Assembly: GCF_003149185.1 (NCBI RefSeq)
Contig: NZ_QGDO01000002.1
Coordinates: forward strand, 1,116,001 to 1,180,000
From: Sediminitomix flava
GTDB lineage: Bacteria > Bacteroidota > Bacteroidia > Cytophagales > Flammeovirgaceae
Reading direction: 5' to 3'
Length of the DNA: 64,000 bases
In this document: positions 1-9,646 of the stretch, piece after piece
Layout: every line of letters begins with the position of its first letter
How positions within the stretch are numbered: the stretch's first letter is position 1
The notes under the pieces: generated by a model
Databases searched by the model: none
The model's input: only the letters and a program-made list of their open reading frames with translations
Told to the model about the DNA's origin: nothing
Translations under genes and position numbers: made by a program

Positions 1-87
1 ATGTACTTTGATATCATTGTTGTCTATTTACTTAATCACATTTTACTCATTTATTTTTTACATAGTTCCAAATACCGTATCTATGGC

Positions 88-1176
88 TTAAATTTTCTTC
101 AAAAATTGAACAATTAAACTTTTTAAAAAAATCTTATAAAAGCCTTTAGAAGAAAAACCATATATAGTAACTTTCCTAACATTATTTTGTTGGTCAAGGC
201 TAACAACTTGAGATAAAAGATACCAAAAAGCGACAGAATCCTTATATTTTCTTATTAATTGACCTAATGAAAAATGACGACTTGAATATTCATCTGGATG
301 TTGAATAACTTCTTTTAATGTATCCTTATTATTCTTGAAATGTTGCTCAGTTAATTGTCTTATAATATTATCGGACACCCCTAATTTTCTGAAATAAGAA
401 TATACATCAAGTAAAAAAGTAAATGATATAGTCTTCCATTTTCCAATCCATTTTTGCTCTCCAATACAAAAATATATAACTGGTTCTTGTATTACTCCTA
501 AACTCTTGCCAGCAAACATATCGGACCAAAGCATTAAATATGCAAATGTTCCAACTGTAGACTCTAGGGCATTATTTTGCCCCTCAACCTGCCCTAAATA
601 TGTATTTAAATACTTATTCCAATCCTTTAAATAAAAAATATGAGAGACAATCGAAGTTAAAAAGCCATCAGGTCTTTTGATATATGAAAAGGATTCTTCC
701 CAAAGAATATTATTAGGAATCTTATCAGATATTTGTGATTCATGATTCAAACAACTGGAATCACCTTCTAAAACGGACGATTTTATTTCGGATTTCTCAT
801 ATGAAAAACCAATAATAAAACCTTTAGTATTTTTAGCATTTTCCAGCGTTTCAACTATATTCTTCAAACTATCTTCCGCTAATAAATCATCGTCTCCTAT
901 TATCCATCCATACTTTCCTTTAGCATAAGTCGTTACTTTTAATATATTAGCAGTTACTCCAATATTACTCCCATTTCTAAAGTACTTTATCGGTAACTGA
1001 TCTTGAAAGTTTGCCACTACTTCATAAGAATGATCTGGACTATTATTATCAGATATTATTATTTCAACTTTCTCTTTAAGTTCTTCATTAAAATTTCTAT
1101 GTATAGATGTCAGTAATTGACCTAATGAATCTGCCCTATTATAAGTCGGTATACAAATTGACAGTATAAACTCCAT
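88..1176 (-). CDS. GT2 family glycosyltransferase of the polysaccharide locus
   Basis: Probably transfers an activated sugar onto the growing surface polysaccharide at the cytoplasmic face of the inner membrane. The N-terminus has the GT-A fold start ICIPTYNRADSL (residues 7-18), the nucleotide-binding SDNNSPD (42-48) and the metal-binding DDD motif IIGDDDLL (92-99). The C-terminal two thirds show no motif I recognise. It lies 3 bases downstream of the sulfotransferase gene on the same strand, so it is the most distal gene of the locus seen here. Donor and acceptor cannot be read from the sequence. The 87 bases beyond the stop codon hold no complete gene; another gene may start just outside the window. 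Confidence 0.85.
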   Translation of the reverse strand: MEFILSICIPTYNRADSLGQLLTSIHRNFNEELKEKVEIIISDNNSPDHSYEVVANFQDQLPIKYFRNGSNIGVTANILKVTTYAKGKYGWIIGDDDLLAEDSLKNIVETLENAKNTKGFIIGFSYEKSEIKSSVLEGDSSCLNHESQISDKIPNNILWEESFSYIKRPDGFLTSIVSHIFYLKDWNKYLNTYLGQVEGQNNALESTVGTFAYLMLWSDMFAGKSLGVIQEPVIYFCIGEQKWIGKWKTISFTFLLDVYSYFRKLGVSDNIIRQLTEQHFKNNKDTLKEVIQHPDEYSSRHFSLGQLIRKYKDSVAFWYLLSQVVSLDQQNNVRKVTIYGFSSKGFYKIFLKSLIVQFLKKI

Positions 1177-1179
1177 GAA

Positions 1180-2067
1180 TTACTTAGTTAATAGTTTGTT
1201 AGAAAGAAATTTTCTCAAAATAGAATTGAAATGCCCCCTTTTATCCTTACTATCTTTATTTTGTGCTGCACACCTATTCCTAAAATCCTCTAGCTTAGTA
1301 CTAAATTCATTAGGAGAAAAGATTTTTTGTTGCAAATCAGAAAGATAATTATTTGACATTTCATATAATGCGTTATCTACTCTAAGCCACGGAAGTTTAT
1401 TAATTTTAGATAAAGTATCTTCAGATATAACCAAATCTTTTTCGGAGGTATTGACTCTTTTAGTGTAAGAACAGTCTTTAAATTTAGTAGGGTAAAGAGT
1501 TTCAAGTATCACACATACCTCATCAAATCTTTCTGTTGGAAATAAATGGAAAGATCCATTATTCAAATAGTCTTTAAAAGGGTCTATTGTTTGTGTTTCC
1601 TGCCCTAAAATCCAGTCAGCTTGCCCTGTATCTAATAGAAATGGGTGAAAATTTCTATTAGCACATAAGAAATCAATAACCTCATCTAAACTTTTATTTC
1701 TCAATATATGCCAATCAGATGTCATTGATCTATTTTTTAAATAAAAATAGCTAGACAGTAATTTTTCTATTGGATTGCGAACAAAAGAAATGCCTATAAT
1801 ATTTAGTTCGTCAAAAGGTAAAGATAACAAACTATAGTTATGTGATGTAAAACACTCAAATGGATACAAATATAAAAGAGATCTAATATCTTCTTTATCA
1901 TATTTTTTATAACTCACATATGGCAGATCATCACCAAAGTTATCTTTAAAATTTCTCTTTAAAATATTTCGGAACATTGACCCTGCTGACTTAGGGTTAT
2001 GAATATGCATAAATGTAAGATCAATATCCCTTTTCGTAAAAAGCTCTTTCGGTATGGTATACTCCAT
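1180..2067 (-). CDS. Sulfotransferase family protein (PAPS-dependent), likely polysaccharide sulfation
   Basis: Likely moves a sulfuryl group from PAPS to a sugar hydroxyl. It has the two hallmark PAPS sites: the 5'-phosphosulfate loop NPKSAGS (residues 24-30) after a short beta strand (FMHIHN), and the 3'-phosphate strand and helix ISFVRNPIEKLLSSYFY (93-109) with Arg and Ser in the usual places. At 295 residues it fits the heparan-sulfate-type (Sulfotransfer_2) branch. There is no signal peptide or membrane segment, so it should act in the cytoplasm before export. It sits between rfbH (12-base gap) and a glycosyltransferase (3-base gap), which ties it to the dideoxyhexose O-polysaccharide. 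The acceptor sugar is unknown. Confidence 0.75.
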   Translation of the reverse strand: MEYTIPKELFTKRDIDLTFMHIHNPKSAGSMFRNILKRNFKDNFGDDLPYVSYKKYDKEDIRSLLYLYPFECFTSHNYSLLSLPFDELNIIGISFVRNPIEKLLSSYFYLKNRSMTSDWHILRNKSLDEVIDFLCANRNFHPFLLDTGQADWILGQETQTIDPFKDYLNNGSFHLFPTERFDEVCVILETLYPTKFKDCSYTKRVNTSEKDLVISEDTLSKINKLPWLRVDNALYEMSNNYLSDLQQKIFSPNEFSTKLEDFRNRCAAQNKDSKDKRGHFNSILRKFLSNKLLTK

Positions 2068-2079
2068 CTTATATCAATA

Positions 2080-3342
2080 TTATCGAACATATTTCTTTAC
2101 TACATCATACATATAATCAAGGTGATCCTCATCTAGTCCTGCCCATACTCCTAACCATAACGATTTATTCATTACAATGTCTGTATTTGTCAGTTCCCCT
2201 ATTACTCTATGTTTTATATCTTTATAAGCTGGTTGACGAAGTAGATTACCACCAAAAAGTAAACGTGTTCCAACTTTACTAGACTCTAAATATTGCACTA
2301 ACATATGTCGATCTTCTGCAGTTCCCTCTCTTAATGTCATCAAAAAACCAAACCATGATGGATTGCTATTAGGTGTTGCCTCAGGAAGAATAAAAATATC
2401 TTCAAACTCTTTCATACGCTCATATAAAGCACTATGGTTTTTCCTACGTTGATCTATAAATCTATCAACCTTGCGTAGTTGAGACAAACCTATAGCAGCT
2501 TGTATATCTGTAACTTTTAAGTTAAAACCGATATGAGAATAAGTATATTTATGATCGTAACCATATGGTAAATCACCCAATTGCTGCGAAAATCTACATC
2601 CACATGTATTATCTTTTCCAGGTTCACAATAGCAATCTCGTCCCCAATCTCGAAAACTTTCAGCAATTTTTTTTAGTTTGGGGTTATTTACTAAGACTGC
2701 TCCGCCTTCTCCCATTGTAATATGATGGGCTGGATAAAACGATAAAGTTGCTAAATCACCAAAAGAACCTGTCTTTTTACCTAAATACTCAGCTCCAAGA
2801 GCATCACAATTATCTTCTACAAGCCATAAATTATGTTTTTTTGCAATATCTGCAATCACCTCTAGATTAAACGGATTTCCGAGAGTATGAGCAATCATTA
2901 TCGCTTTTGTTTTCTCTGTGATAGCTTCTTCTAGTAAACTTACATCTATATTATGTGTTGTTAAATCTATATCTAAAAATACAGGTGTACAACCATATTG
3001 AATCATAGGATTTATGGTTGTAGGAAAACCTCCTGCTACTGTAATCACCTCATCCCCAGGCAATATTTGACGTCCTCCCAATTTTGGTGAAGTCAGTGTA
3101 TAAAAAGCTAATAAATTTGCAGAAGATCCAGAGTTAACTAAAAATGAATACCTTGATCCCATGTACTTAGGTAATGTTTTTTCAAATTCTCTTGCAAAAC
3201 GACCTGCTGTTAGCCAGCCATCAGCTACTGCTTCCATACCTAATTCTAAATCATCTTTTTCAATTACTTTTCCTGTAACAGGAATATAATCTTCACCTGC
3301 TATAGGCTTCTTAAAAGTATTTAATGTTAAAGAAGAAATCAT
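2080..3342 (-). CDS. rfbH: CDP-6-deoxy-D-xylo-4-hexulose 3-dehydrase (E1/RfbH)
   Basis: PLP and [2Fe-2S] enzyme that removes the C3 hydroxyl of CDP-4-keto-6-deoxyglucose, the step that creates 3,6-dideoxy sugars. It has the DegT/DnrJ aminotransferase fold, but the PLP-binding lysine is replaced by His in [14 protein letters not shown] (201-214, His206), the signature of this dehydrase. The four cluster cysteines fit C-X57-C-X1-C-X7-C exactly (C179, C237, C239, C247), with an extra C249. It directly abuts the downstream-reading SDR and follows rfbF and rfbG. The reaction needs a ferredoxin-type reductase partner (E3/RfbI/AscD), which is not in this window. Confidence 0.93.
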   Translation of the reverse strand: MISSLTLNTFKKPIAGEDYIPVTGKVIEKDDLELGMEAVADGWLTAGRFAREFEKTLPKYMGSRYSFLVNSGSSANLLAFYTLTSPKLGGRQILPGDEVITVAGGFPTTINPMIQYGCTPVFLDIDLTTHNIDVSLLEEAITEKTKAIMIAHTLGNPFNLEVIADIAKKHNLWLVEDNCDALGAEYLGKKTGSFGDLATLSFYPAHHITMGEGGAVLVNNPKLKKIAESFRDWGRDCYCEPGKDNTCGCRFSQQLGDLPYGYDHKYTYSHIGFNLKVTDIQAAIGLSQLRKVDRFIDQRRKNHSALYERMKEFEDIFILPEATPNSNPSWFGFLMTLREGTAEDRHMLVQYLESSKVGTRLLFGGNLLRQPAYKDIKHRVIGELTNTDIVMNKSLWLGVWAGLDEDHLDYMYDVVKKYVR

Positions 3343-4197
3343 TTATTTCGTATTTAATGTTAATTCTAACCCTTTATTAATGTCCACTAGATTCGACCAT
3401 CCTAGCTTATTCAAAAATGATGTATCTGCTTTTTGTTCTTCAACCTCATTTTGTCGACGCTCTAACACTCCAAAATCTAATACCGCCTGAGAGTCTGGGT
3501 ATATTTCTTTGATTTTAAATAAAAGATCCTTTAGAGCAATTGCATTTCCACTACCTATCGGAATATCTATATATTCATCAAAACTATCCTTGTGCTTTAA
3601 AATACATTTATAAGCCTCTATAATATCATCAATATATATGAAGTCTCGTTTTTGTTCACAACTAGTCAAAGGAATATATTCATCATTCTTAATTTTCTGA
3701 GCCATAGTTGTAATAAACTTCCATGAACTATCCTCTTTCCCATAAAAATACTCAGGAATTGTATTAATCACCTTTATTTGATTTGACTTTAACAATAGCC
3801 AATCTCTGAACATTTTTTTAGTCAATGAATAACGATTAACTAAACGTTCTAAAGATGTATCAACATTTATAAAATAAATACAACTATTTTCTATAGCTAA
3901 ATTCAGTAACTCTAAAGGAAATAATAAATTACTTTGAATAAGTTCTAAATCTTCCTCCTTCTGACGTCCATAATCTGTTGCGACATGTAAAACTAGCTCA
4001 ATATCTTGCTTTTGAAATACCTTACATAGTTCTATCTCATCTAAATTATAGCAAGTAATATCTGATATATAAGTTGATATTCTTGATAAATCTGAACTTG
4101 AACGCTTAAGTAAGACAATCTGATATCCTTCTTTCAAGAATAGCTTTAAAAGGTTACTACCTAAATAACCAGTCCCTCCTGTTAGTAAAATTTTCAT
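3343..4197 (-). CDS. NAD(P)-dependent SDR, candidate CDP-paratose/abequose synthase (RfbS/RfbJ-like)
   Basis: Extended short-chain reductase, about 284 residues. It has the nucleotide-binding GGTGYLGSNLL next to the N-terminus and the catalytic YxxxK in RYSLTKKMF. It follows rfbF-rfbG and precedes rfbH, so the natural role is the final 4-keto reduction of the CDP-3,6-dideoxyhexose, giving paratose or abequose. The length matches RfbS/RfbJ. I start it at the ATG at 4197 (MKILLTGG) because this gives an ATGA overlap with the rfbG stop; an in-frame ATG at 4206 would add three residues. Which stereoisomer it makes cannot be told by eye. An unrelated epimerase role is possible. Confidence 0.78.
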   Translation of the reverse strand: MKILLTGGTGYLGSNLLKLFLKEGYQIVLLKRSSSDLSRISTYISDITCYNLDEIELCKVFQKQDIELVLHVATDYGRQKEEDLELIQSNLLFPLELLNLAIENSCIYFINVDTSLERLVNRYSLTKKMFRDWLLLKSNQIKVINTIPEYFYGKEDSSWKFITTMAQKIKNDEYIPLTSCEQKRDFIYIDDIIEAYKCILKHKDSFDEYIDIPIGSGNAIALKDLLFKIKEIYPDSQAVLDFGVLERRQNEVEEQKADTSFLNKLGWSNLVDINKGLELTLNTK

Positions 4198-5303
4198 TTT
4201 GCCCATTGAATGTTCTTCTCTCTTGCTAAAGCTATATATTCTTTAATTTGACTTTGGCGAGCACTCAATATCAAGTTGCTTTGAATATCTGCTTGATATC
4301 CTTCTACTGTAAAACGTACCGTTTCATCAAAATCCAATACAGGATACCATTGTAAATGATTAACAGCTTTCGATATGTCCAACTTCAGTAAATTAGCCTC
4401 ATGTAATATCGATTTTTCATTGACATATGATAAGCTTCCATGCCCCATATATTGGATCATTTTTTCAGCTAAGTCTTTTACACTAAAATGACTTTGGGTA
4501 GCAGGTCCAAAATTCCAACCTCCTTGGTAACTTTCTTTATTCTCCCACAACATAGCTGCTAATTGTAAATAACCACTTAACGGATCCAACACATGTTGCC
4601 AAGGGCGTGTAGCATTAGGATTTCTTAAATAAATTTCTTTCCCTTTATTAATCGCCCTAAAAAAGTCTGGTACAATACGATTTTCAGCCCAATCACCCCC
4701 TCCTATTACATTTCCTGCTCGTGCACTTGCTATAGCACAAGTGTTATTTTGATCAAAATAAGAGTATAAATAAGAACTTGTAATTAATTCAGAACAGCCC
4801 TTAGATGCACTATAAGGATCCTTTCCTCCCATAGGGTCGTCTTCTCTATATCCCCAAACCCATTCCTTATTATCATAACATTTATCTGTTGTTACATTCA
4901 CTGCTACCTTAACAGAAGGTGTCATTCGTACTGCTTCAAAAAAATTTACAGTTCCCATCATATTAGTCTCAAAAGTTTCTCGAGGATCTTTATAAGATTC
5001 CAAGACAAGCGGTTGAGCAGCTAAATGAAAACAAATATCTGGTTTAATTAGCGTTAAATACTCTTGAAACATTTGCATATCTCGAATATCTCCTATTTTA
5101 TGAGATATTTCATTTTCAAGTCCACATCGGATAAAATTACCTCCCTTTGATTGTGGTTCCAAAGCATAACCATATACTTCAGCGCCTAATAACTTCAACC
5201 AAATTGATAACCATGTCCCCTTAAAACCAGTATGTCCAGTTATTAGAACCTTTTTACCTATATAAATACCTCCAAATACTTTTCCTACTTCCATATTTTC
5301 CAT
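4194..5303 (-). CDS. rfbG: CDP-glucose 4,6-dehydratase
   Basis: Converts CDP-glucose to CDP-4-keto-6-deoxyglucose using bound NAD. The Rossmann motif [12 protein letters not shown] near the N-terminus is the distinctive form seen in RfbG/DdhB, and the catalytic YxxxK is in DPYSASKG. Length is typical (about 370 residues). ATGs at 5324, 5303 and 5294 are all in frame. I favour 5303 or 5294, because family members begin only about ten residues before the Rossmann strand and the overlap with the preceding rfbF stop stays short (19 or 10 bases). The 3' end overlaps the next SDR by 4 bases (ATGA), indicating translational coupling. Confidence 0.93.
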   Translation of the reverse strand: MENMEVGKVFGGIYIGKKVLITGHTGFKGTWLSIWLKLLGAEVYGYALEPQSKGGNFIRCGLENEISHKIGDIRDMQMFQEYLTLIKPDICFHLAAQPLVLESYKDPRETFETNMMGTVNFFEAVRMTPSVKVAVNVTTDKCYDNKEWVWGYREDDPMGGKDPYSASKGCSELITSSYLYSYFDQNNTCAIASARAGNVIGGGDWAENRIVPDFFRAINKGKEIYLRNPNATRPWQHVLDPLSGYLQLAAMLWENKESYQGGWNFGPATQSHFSVKDLAEKMIQYMGHGSLSYVNEKSILHEANLLKLDISKAVNHLQWYPVLDFDETVRFTVEGYQADIQSNLILSARQSQIKEYIALAREKNIQWAK

Positions 5304-6055
5304 GGGGCTGTTCCTTTTTCCCATAATAGCTCTAGTTCATTTTTATCTCTCAGTGTATCCATGGGTTTCCAAAATCCATCATGAAAACGAGCAACCATTT
5401 CCCCATCTGCAGCAATTCGTTCCATAGGCTCTCTTTCCCATATCGTATCATCCCCGTCTATATAATCAATTATTTCAGGGTTACAAACAAAGAAACCACC
5501 ATTAATCCAGGCGCCATCTCCTTTAGGTTTTTCCTCAAAAGAATCTACCCTATTACCCATTAAATTTAATGCTCCAAATCTACCTGAGGGTTGAACTGCT
5601 GTTACAGTCATTAACTTAGTATGTTCCTTATGAAAATTCATTAATGCAGTTAAGTCAACATTGCCTACCCCATCACCATAGGTCAACATGAATGGTTCAT
5701 TATTCAAATATGGTGCAACCCTTTTAATCCGCCCACCTGTCATTGTATTCAAACCAGTGTCAACCAAAGTTACTTTCCAAGGCTCTGCTGTATTTCGATG
5801 TACCTCAACACTATTATCCCTTAAATCAACAGTTAAGTCCGCTTGATGTCGATAATAGTTCACAAAGTACTCTTTTATTTTATAAGCCTTGTACCCCAAA
5901 CAAATTACAAAATCATTAAAACCATATGATGAGTATATTTTCATAATATGCCATAGAATGGGCTTCCCTCCTATTTCTACCATAGGTTTAGGGATTAATT
6001 GGGTTTCTTCAGAGAGCCTTGTACCAAAGCCTCCTGCTAATATCACAATCTTCAT
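5285..6055 (-). CDS. rfbF: Glucose-1-phosphate cytidylyltransferase
   Basis: Makes CDP-glucose from CTP and glucose-1-phosphate, the entry step to CDP-dideoxyhexoses. The N-terminus carries the nucleotidyltransferase signature [13 protein letters not shown] (6-18) followed by [17 protein letters not shown]. At 256 residues it has the standard length. Its start overlaps the stop of the Wzt gene in an ATGA arrangement, so export and sugar-nucleotide genes form one operon. Very confident because the protein is highly conserved along its whole length and is followed by rfbG, an SDR and rfbH in pathway order. Confidence 0.95.
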   Translation of the reverse strand: MKIVILAGGFGTRLSEETQLIPKPMVEIGGKPILWHIMKIYSSYGFNDFVICLGYKAYKIKEYFVNYYRHQADLTVDLRDNSVEVHRNTAEPWKVTLVDTGLNTMTGGRIKRVAPYLNNEPFMLTYGDGVGNVDLTALMNFHKEHTKLMTVTAVQPSGRFGALNLMGNRVDSFEEKPKGDGAWINGGFFVCNPEIIDYIDGDDTIWEREPMERIAADGEMVARFHDGFWKPMDTLRDKNELELLWEKGTAPWKIWK

Positions 6056-7272
6056 TTAAAAGTTATTTGATTAGAATCTAACATATAGTTAATTACCGCT
6101 TGGGTATGAACATTTGTGCTTATTATCACGGCTTGCATATTATCCACTCTTTTCAGAACACGGCCAAAACCATCAACTATTATTGCTGAAAGCATATATT
6201 TACCTGAAGCTAAGTTTATATTAGGACAGTTCACCTCAATACATTGACTTTCTAGTGTATCCCGTAAACAAATCCCATTTTGCCCTGCATAAATATCCGC
6301 TACTGGCTTTAATTCTTGATCCCATAACATCAACCATAAATATGCTTTATTTGATATATTAAGCTTCAATTCTATTGAAATTCTTAATTCTGCTGACATA
6401 TTTTTGCTATATGAAACAGCAACATCACTGCCATAAATAGTTGCTCCTCCCACTCCTAATTCTAGCCTATTTTCATTTGAAAAAAGCTCATAGTATTTTT
6501 GAATACCCATGCTAATTTCACCTAAAAACTTTACTCTACCCCTTTCCAACAACATAGTTCCTGTACTTACCCTAGAGATTTGAGTCATAGAATGTGATAC
6601 AAAAATCACACATGTTCTTCTTATTAATTCACTAATTTTACTTATACATTTTAATCTAAATCCTACATCCCCTACTGCCAATACTTCATCAATTATCAAT
6701 ACATCAGGCTCCATCTGTGCAGCAACCGCAAAACCCAAACGCACTTTCATCCCCGAACTATAGTTTTGTACAGGTGTATCAATAAAGTCTCTAATTTCAG
6801 CAAACTCAATAATGTCTTCGAGTTTTGCATCTACCTCTTCTTTACTAAAACCTAGAACAGCGGCATTGTTATAAATATTTTCTCTTCCTGTAAGAATAGG
6901 ATTAAAACCCGCTCCTAACTCAATTAAAGCCCCAATACGACCTTTCATTGTGATCGTACCTTTATCGGGTTTTATCAAGCCATTGAGCATCTTAAGCAGT
7001 GTAGATTTACCAGCACCATTATGTCCGATAAGTCCTAGACAGTCCCCCCTCCTAAGCTCAAAGCTCACATCGTTGACCGCCCAAAATTCATCAGCTCTAA
7101 GCTCTTGAGTTTTATCTTTTCCAACTATTTCACTCGCTATATCTTTGACACCATACCAAAGAGACTTCTTTAAGCTTCTACAAAACTTCTTTGATACTCC
7201 CTCAACTTTAACAAGTACTTCTCTGTCTAAAGTTGTAGTATTTTGATCTACATGTAATTGATCTTCTATCAT
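6052..7272 (-). CDS. wzt: Polysaccharide ABC exporter ATPase with C-terminal substrate-binding domain (Wzt-like)
   Basis: ATPase of an ABC-2 exporter that moves completed O-polysaccharide across the inner membrane. Walker A is GHNGAGKST (83-91), the ABC signature is YSSGMKVRL (171-179) and Walker B is [12 protein letters not shown] (191-202). Residues from about 265 to 406 form an extra beta-rich domain, as in O8/O9a-type Wzt, where this domain recognises the finished chain end. Its presence suggests chain-length or terminal-modification control is coupled to export. It is 13 bases downstream of the permease gene and overlaps rfbF by 4 bases. Confidence 0.92.
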   Translation of the reverse strand: MIEDQLHVDQNTTTLDREVLVKVEGVSKKFCRSLKKSLWYGVKDIASEIVGKDKTQELRADEFWAVNDVSFELRRGDCLGLIGHNGAGKSTLLKMLNGLIKPDKGTITMKGRIGALIELGAGFNPILTGRENIYNNAAVLGFSKEEVDAKLEDIIEFAEIRDFIDTPVQNYSSGMKVRLGFAVAAQMEPDVLIIDEVLAVGDVGFRLKCISKISELIRRTCVIFVSHSMTQISRVSTGTMLLERGRVKFLGEISMGIQKYYELFSNENRLELGVGGATIYGSDVAVSYSKNMSAELRISIELKLNISNKAYLWLMLWDQELKPVADIYAGQNGICLRDTLESQCIEVNCPNINLASGKYMLSAIIVDGFGRVLKRVDNMQAVIISTNVHTQAVINYMLDSNQITFK

Positions 7273-7285
7273 CTTTTCTTAAAAT

Positions 7286-8140
7286 TTAAGATCCTACTCT
7301 TTCAATAATATGTGGCATTGCTAACTTGTAGAGAACGATAGATATAAATGCTAAAAAGAAGACTAATATACTTACTACATAAAATCCGTCTAAATCGGAA
7401 ACAAAACCTTTACTTAACCATAACCTAGTAGTCTCTAATAATGGCACCACTGGATTAACTTTTGTAACTACCCCCATCAACCCGTCTTTATTTACAGGGT
7501 ATATAATTGGCGTTAGATAAAAACCAAATTGAATAAGTGGTTGTAATGCTCGCTGTACATCACCGTATAAAAGACCTAAAGGGGTTAATAGTACTCCAAT
7601 ACTATACCCTAATAACATAAGCATCAAAACCCCAAAAGGAACAAGAAAAATACTAGCTGTAGGAATCACACTGAACCAAATCATAACTCCTATCAGTAAA
7701 ACTGTCTTTATTAGGAAACTAAATAATACCTCATAAATTCCTGTTAAGAGTAAAGCTTCTCTCGGAAAATTAATCTTGACTAACATCGCTTTTGATGCCG
7801 CTACAATTTGTAAAGGTTTTAATAAAGACTCTGTAAATAAAGACCATAATATGGTACCAGTCATGACAAAAACTGGATAAGGTACGGGTGGAGCGTCCAC
7901 TTTAAAAACTTTTTGTCCATTCAAAAATATCCATACTAAAGCTGTAATCAATGGTGGAATAAAGGCCCAAGTCAAACCTAAGATAGATTGACGATACATC
8001 GCCTTTGTATTTCTAATAAATAAACGCCATGCTAATTCTCTACCCTCTATAAAATCATTGAAAATCTCTCGAATGAGTTTCAACGGATGCTTTGCTGCTG
8101 ATTCGGGAGAATAAATAGTTACTTTTAACTCTTGATTCAT
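7286..8140 (-). CDS. wzm: Polysaccharide ABC exporter permease (Wzm-like)
   Basis: Membrane subunit paired with the Wzt-like ATPase. The 284-residue protein begins with a cytoplasmic helix (LIREIFNDFIEGRELAWRLF) and then shows about six hydrophobic segments, the ABC-2 permease pattern. The sequence NTKAMYRQSILGLTWAFIPP is typical of O-antigen and teichoic-acid exporters. It is the first gene of the minus-strand block that runs to position 88, because the 285 bases upstream separate it from a divergent plus-strand gene. A hairpin lies just upstream of its start codon. Confidence 0.9.
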   Translation of the reverse strand: MNQELKVTIYSPESAAKHPLKLIREIFNDFIEGRELAWRLFIRNTKAMYRQSILGLTWAFIPPLITALVWIFLNGQKVFKVDAPPVPYPVFVMTGTILWSLFTESLLKPLQIVAASKAMLVKINFPREALLLTGIYEVLFSFLIKTVLLIGVMIWFSVIPTASIFLVPFGVLMLMLLGYSIGVLLTPLGLLYGDVQRALQPLIQFGFYLTPIIYPVNKDGLMGVVTKVNPVVPLLETTRLWLSKGFVSDLDGFYVVSILVFFLAFISIVLYKLAMPHIIERVGS

Positions 8141-8155
8141 TATGCTAAAATCTAA

Positions 8156-8182
8156 ACTCTACTTTTCTATAGGAAATAGAGT
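8156..8182 (-). promoter_or_regulatory. Leader hairpin upstream of the Wzm gene
   Basis: Arms ACTCTA and TAGAGT (8157-8161 region and 8177-8182), extended by further A-T/G-T pairs around a TATA loop, end 16 bases before the ATG on the minus strand. No gene precedes it on that strand within 1.7 kb, so it belongs to the leader of the export operon rather than to an upstream gene's end. It could tune translation or act as an attenuator; this is inference. Confidence 0.3.
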
Positions 8183-8307
8183 CTTTAATAATTTCTTGAA
8201 TATATAGAAACTTAAAAGCCTAACTTCTCAGTTTCTTACTACGAATTATAATATTCTAATAAAAAATAAAATTAGATAGATTATTTTCTACATTTTTTAG
8301 ATTTAAA

Positions 8308-8340
8308 TTTGATTCATAGGATTATCATCAGCTATACTTG
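8308..8340 (+). promoter_or_regulatory. Bacteroidota-type promoter for the 158-residue gene
   Basis: TTTG at 8308-8311, a 21-base spacer, then TATACTTG at 8333-8340, against the Bacteroidota consensus TTTG/TTG and TAnnTTTG (one mismatch). The same 21-base spacing occurs in the tRNA promoter in this window. Transcription would start near 8347, leaving a leader of about 80 bases before the ATG at 8426. Confidence 0.55.
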
Positions 8341-8425
8341 CACTATACCAAATCAGAAAGATGCATCAAAAACAGATTCGGTACATTCAATTAATCTTAT
8401 TTAGAATAACTAACACCAATTAATT

Positions 8426-8902
8426 ATGGCAACCATTGCTTTTAACAGTGTATTTAATTCTTCAAACTTTGCTGACTTTGTAGAATCTTCGTCTGAAGCC
8501 CAAGATTTTATGGATGGACTACGCAAAGCCTACTTCAATGCAAATTCAAATTTACAACGTAATCAAATCACACAAGAAGAAACGTTACTCTCACGTTCTG
8601 AACTCAAAAAATCCATTGCCAAAAAAGAAGCGCAAGTAACCGCTCTTGAAGCCCTAATGGATGTGACTACCGATCCCGAAGAGTTGGCAGACTTAAGTCT
8701 TGAAAAAGATGATGCGAGTGTGAAATTACGTAAAGATGAAAATGCCTATGAAAATCGTTACCAGTTTCCTTTTATCAAGAAAGGCTTCGAAATCGAGCTC
8801 TATAAAGCCGAAGCAGAAGACCTTTATTCGGTCATACAAGATTTCCTTGGTTTTGTGGATTCGCAAACTTGGACTATAGAGGAATATGGTTTGAGAAGCT
8901 AG
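8426..8902 (+). CDS. Hypothetical protein, 158 residues, helical, unknown function
   Basis: I do not recognise this family. The protein is soluble, with no signal peptide or membrane segment. The middle (about residues 40-110) is charged and heptad-like (LSRSELKKSIAKKEAQVTAL), suggesting coiled coil, and the C-terminal part has hydrophobic helices ending in a Trp-containing segment. It is transcribed against the surrounding polysaccharide genes from its own good promoter, and codon use looks like that of its neighbours. A gene encoding an IS30-like helix-turn-helix protein follows after 124 bases on the same strand, with a perfect palindrome between them. Confidence 0.6.
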   Translation: MATIAFNSVFNSSNFADFVESSSEAQDFMDGLRKAYFNANSNLQRNQITQEETLLSRSELKKSIAKKEAQVTALEALMDVTTDPEELADLSLEKDDASVKLRKDENAYENRYQFPFIKKGFEIELYKAEAEDLYSVIQDFLGFVDSQTWTIEEYGLRS

Positions 8903-8949
8903 GGCTAGTGTTTAATCTTCACTCTAATAACAGAACAGCTATCCACAGC

Positions 8950-8977
8950 GTAGAGACAAGGCATGCCTTGTCTCTAC
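8950..8977. repeat. 28-bp perfect palindrome (REP-like)
   Basis: A perfect 28-base inverted repeat with no mismatches, reading GTAGAGACAAGGC outward from a central ATGC. It can form a 12-bp hairpin with a 4-base loop in RNA or a cruciform in DNA. GTAGAGAC...GTCTCTAC palindromes are familiar as dispersed REP-like repeats in cyanobacteria and some Bacteroidota. It lies between two plus-strand genes, so it could also end or attenuate the transcript after the first. Only one copy is seen in this window. Confidence 0.85.
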
Positions 8978-9026
8978 AATATCATAAACGTAACCTGACT
9001 AAAACCGAGGCTTTAGCCTCAAAACC

Positions 9027-9581
9027 ATGTCTAAAAACCTCCGATATATCGAACGAAAAATGATAGCAGAAGGCTTAAAGCTTAAACTCAGTAAAACTGA
9101 GATTGCGCACAGTCTTGGGCTTTCTGTTTCTACGATATATCGTGAGCTAAAACGAAACACGAAAAAGAATGGTGTTTACGATCCTGAATTTGCCCACAAA
9201 CTTGCTAAAGCACGAAAAAAACGTGTAGGAAGTCTACCGAAAAAAGCAACAATTCAAAGTAAAAAGAAAGTTTACCGCTTATACGCTGATCGTAGATTAA
9301 TTTATTGGTTTTCCGATAGTCCGATTGGACGAAAACCACAATCAAATTTTTTAGTTCCTATTTCTTTTGGAAAAAACTATCAAGCTAGATTAGGTAAAAA
9401 GACCTTCCACTTTTATCAGGATGCGACCTTGTTTTTACTCTTGCTCAAATATGAATCTTGGGCATTCCCAACAATGGTTGATGTGCTTTATCAGCCTTTC
9501 CTAAAGAGAAAAAAGATGATCACCTTCCAAAATACTGAAAGTAAAGCCACTCCTTATCAAATTACGATTCGGGCTGCTTAA
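9027..9581 (+). CDS. IS30-like helix-turn-helix protein, non-transposase C-terminus
   Basis: Residues 5-45 form an HTH_38-type domain as at the N-terminus of IS30 transposases (ERKMIAEGLKLKLSKTEIAH, then LGLSVSTIYRELKRN), followed by a basic stretch (AKARKKRVGSLPKKA). After that the similarity to IS30 stops: there is no DDE catalytic core, and the remaining 100 residues are unfamiliar, with several aromatic and hydrophobic segments. At 184 residues it is about half an IS30 transposase. It is either a DNA-binding regulator that took over the HTH or the rearranged remains of an IS. Gene order suggests co-transcription with the 158-residue gene. Confidence 0.62.
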   Translation: MSKNLRYIERKMIAEGLKLKLSKTEIAHSLGLSVSTIYRELKRNTKKNGVYDPEFAHKLAKARKKRVGSLPKKATIQSKKKVYRLYADRRLIYWFSDSPIGRKPQSNFLVPISFGKNYQARLGKKTFHFYQDATLFLLLLKYESWAFPTMVDVLYQPFLKRKKMITFQNTESKATPYQITIRAA

Positions 9582-9646
9582 TGCTATCCTTTTTTCCAGT
9601 TCATATCACGCTCTATCTGCCAAATTTCTTTTTTTTGACTTCTCTT

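Noticed and set aside
8869-9063. 64-codon plus-strand frame spanning the 28-bp palindrome
   Set aside because: Overlaps the ends of both flanking genes and contains the palindrome; no protein-like composition.
9027-9581. Complete IS30 insertion sequence
   Set aside because: Only the HTH region resembles IS30; no DDE core or matching terminal repeats flank the gene.
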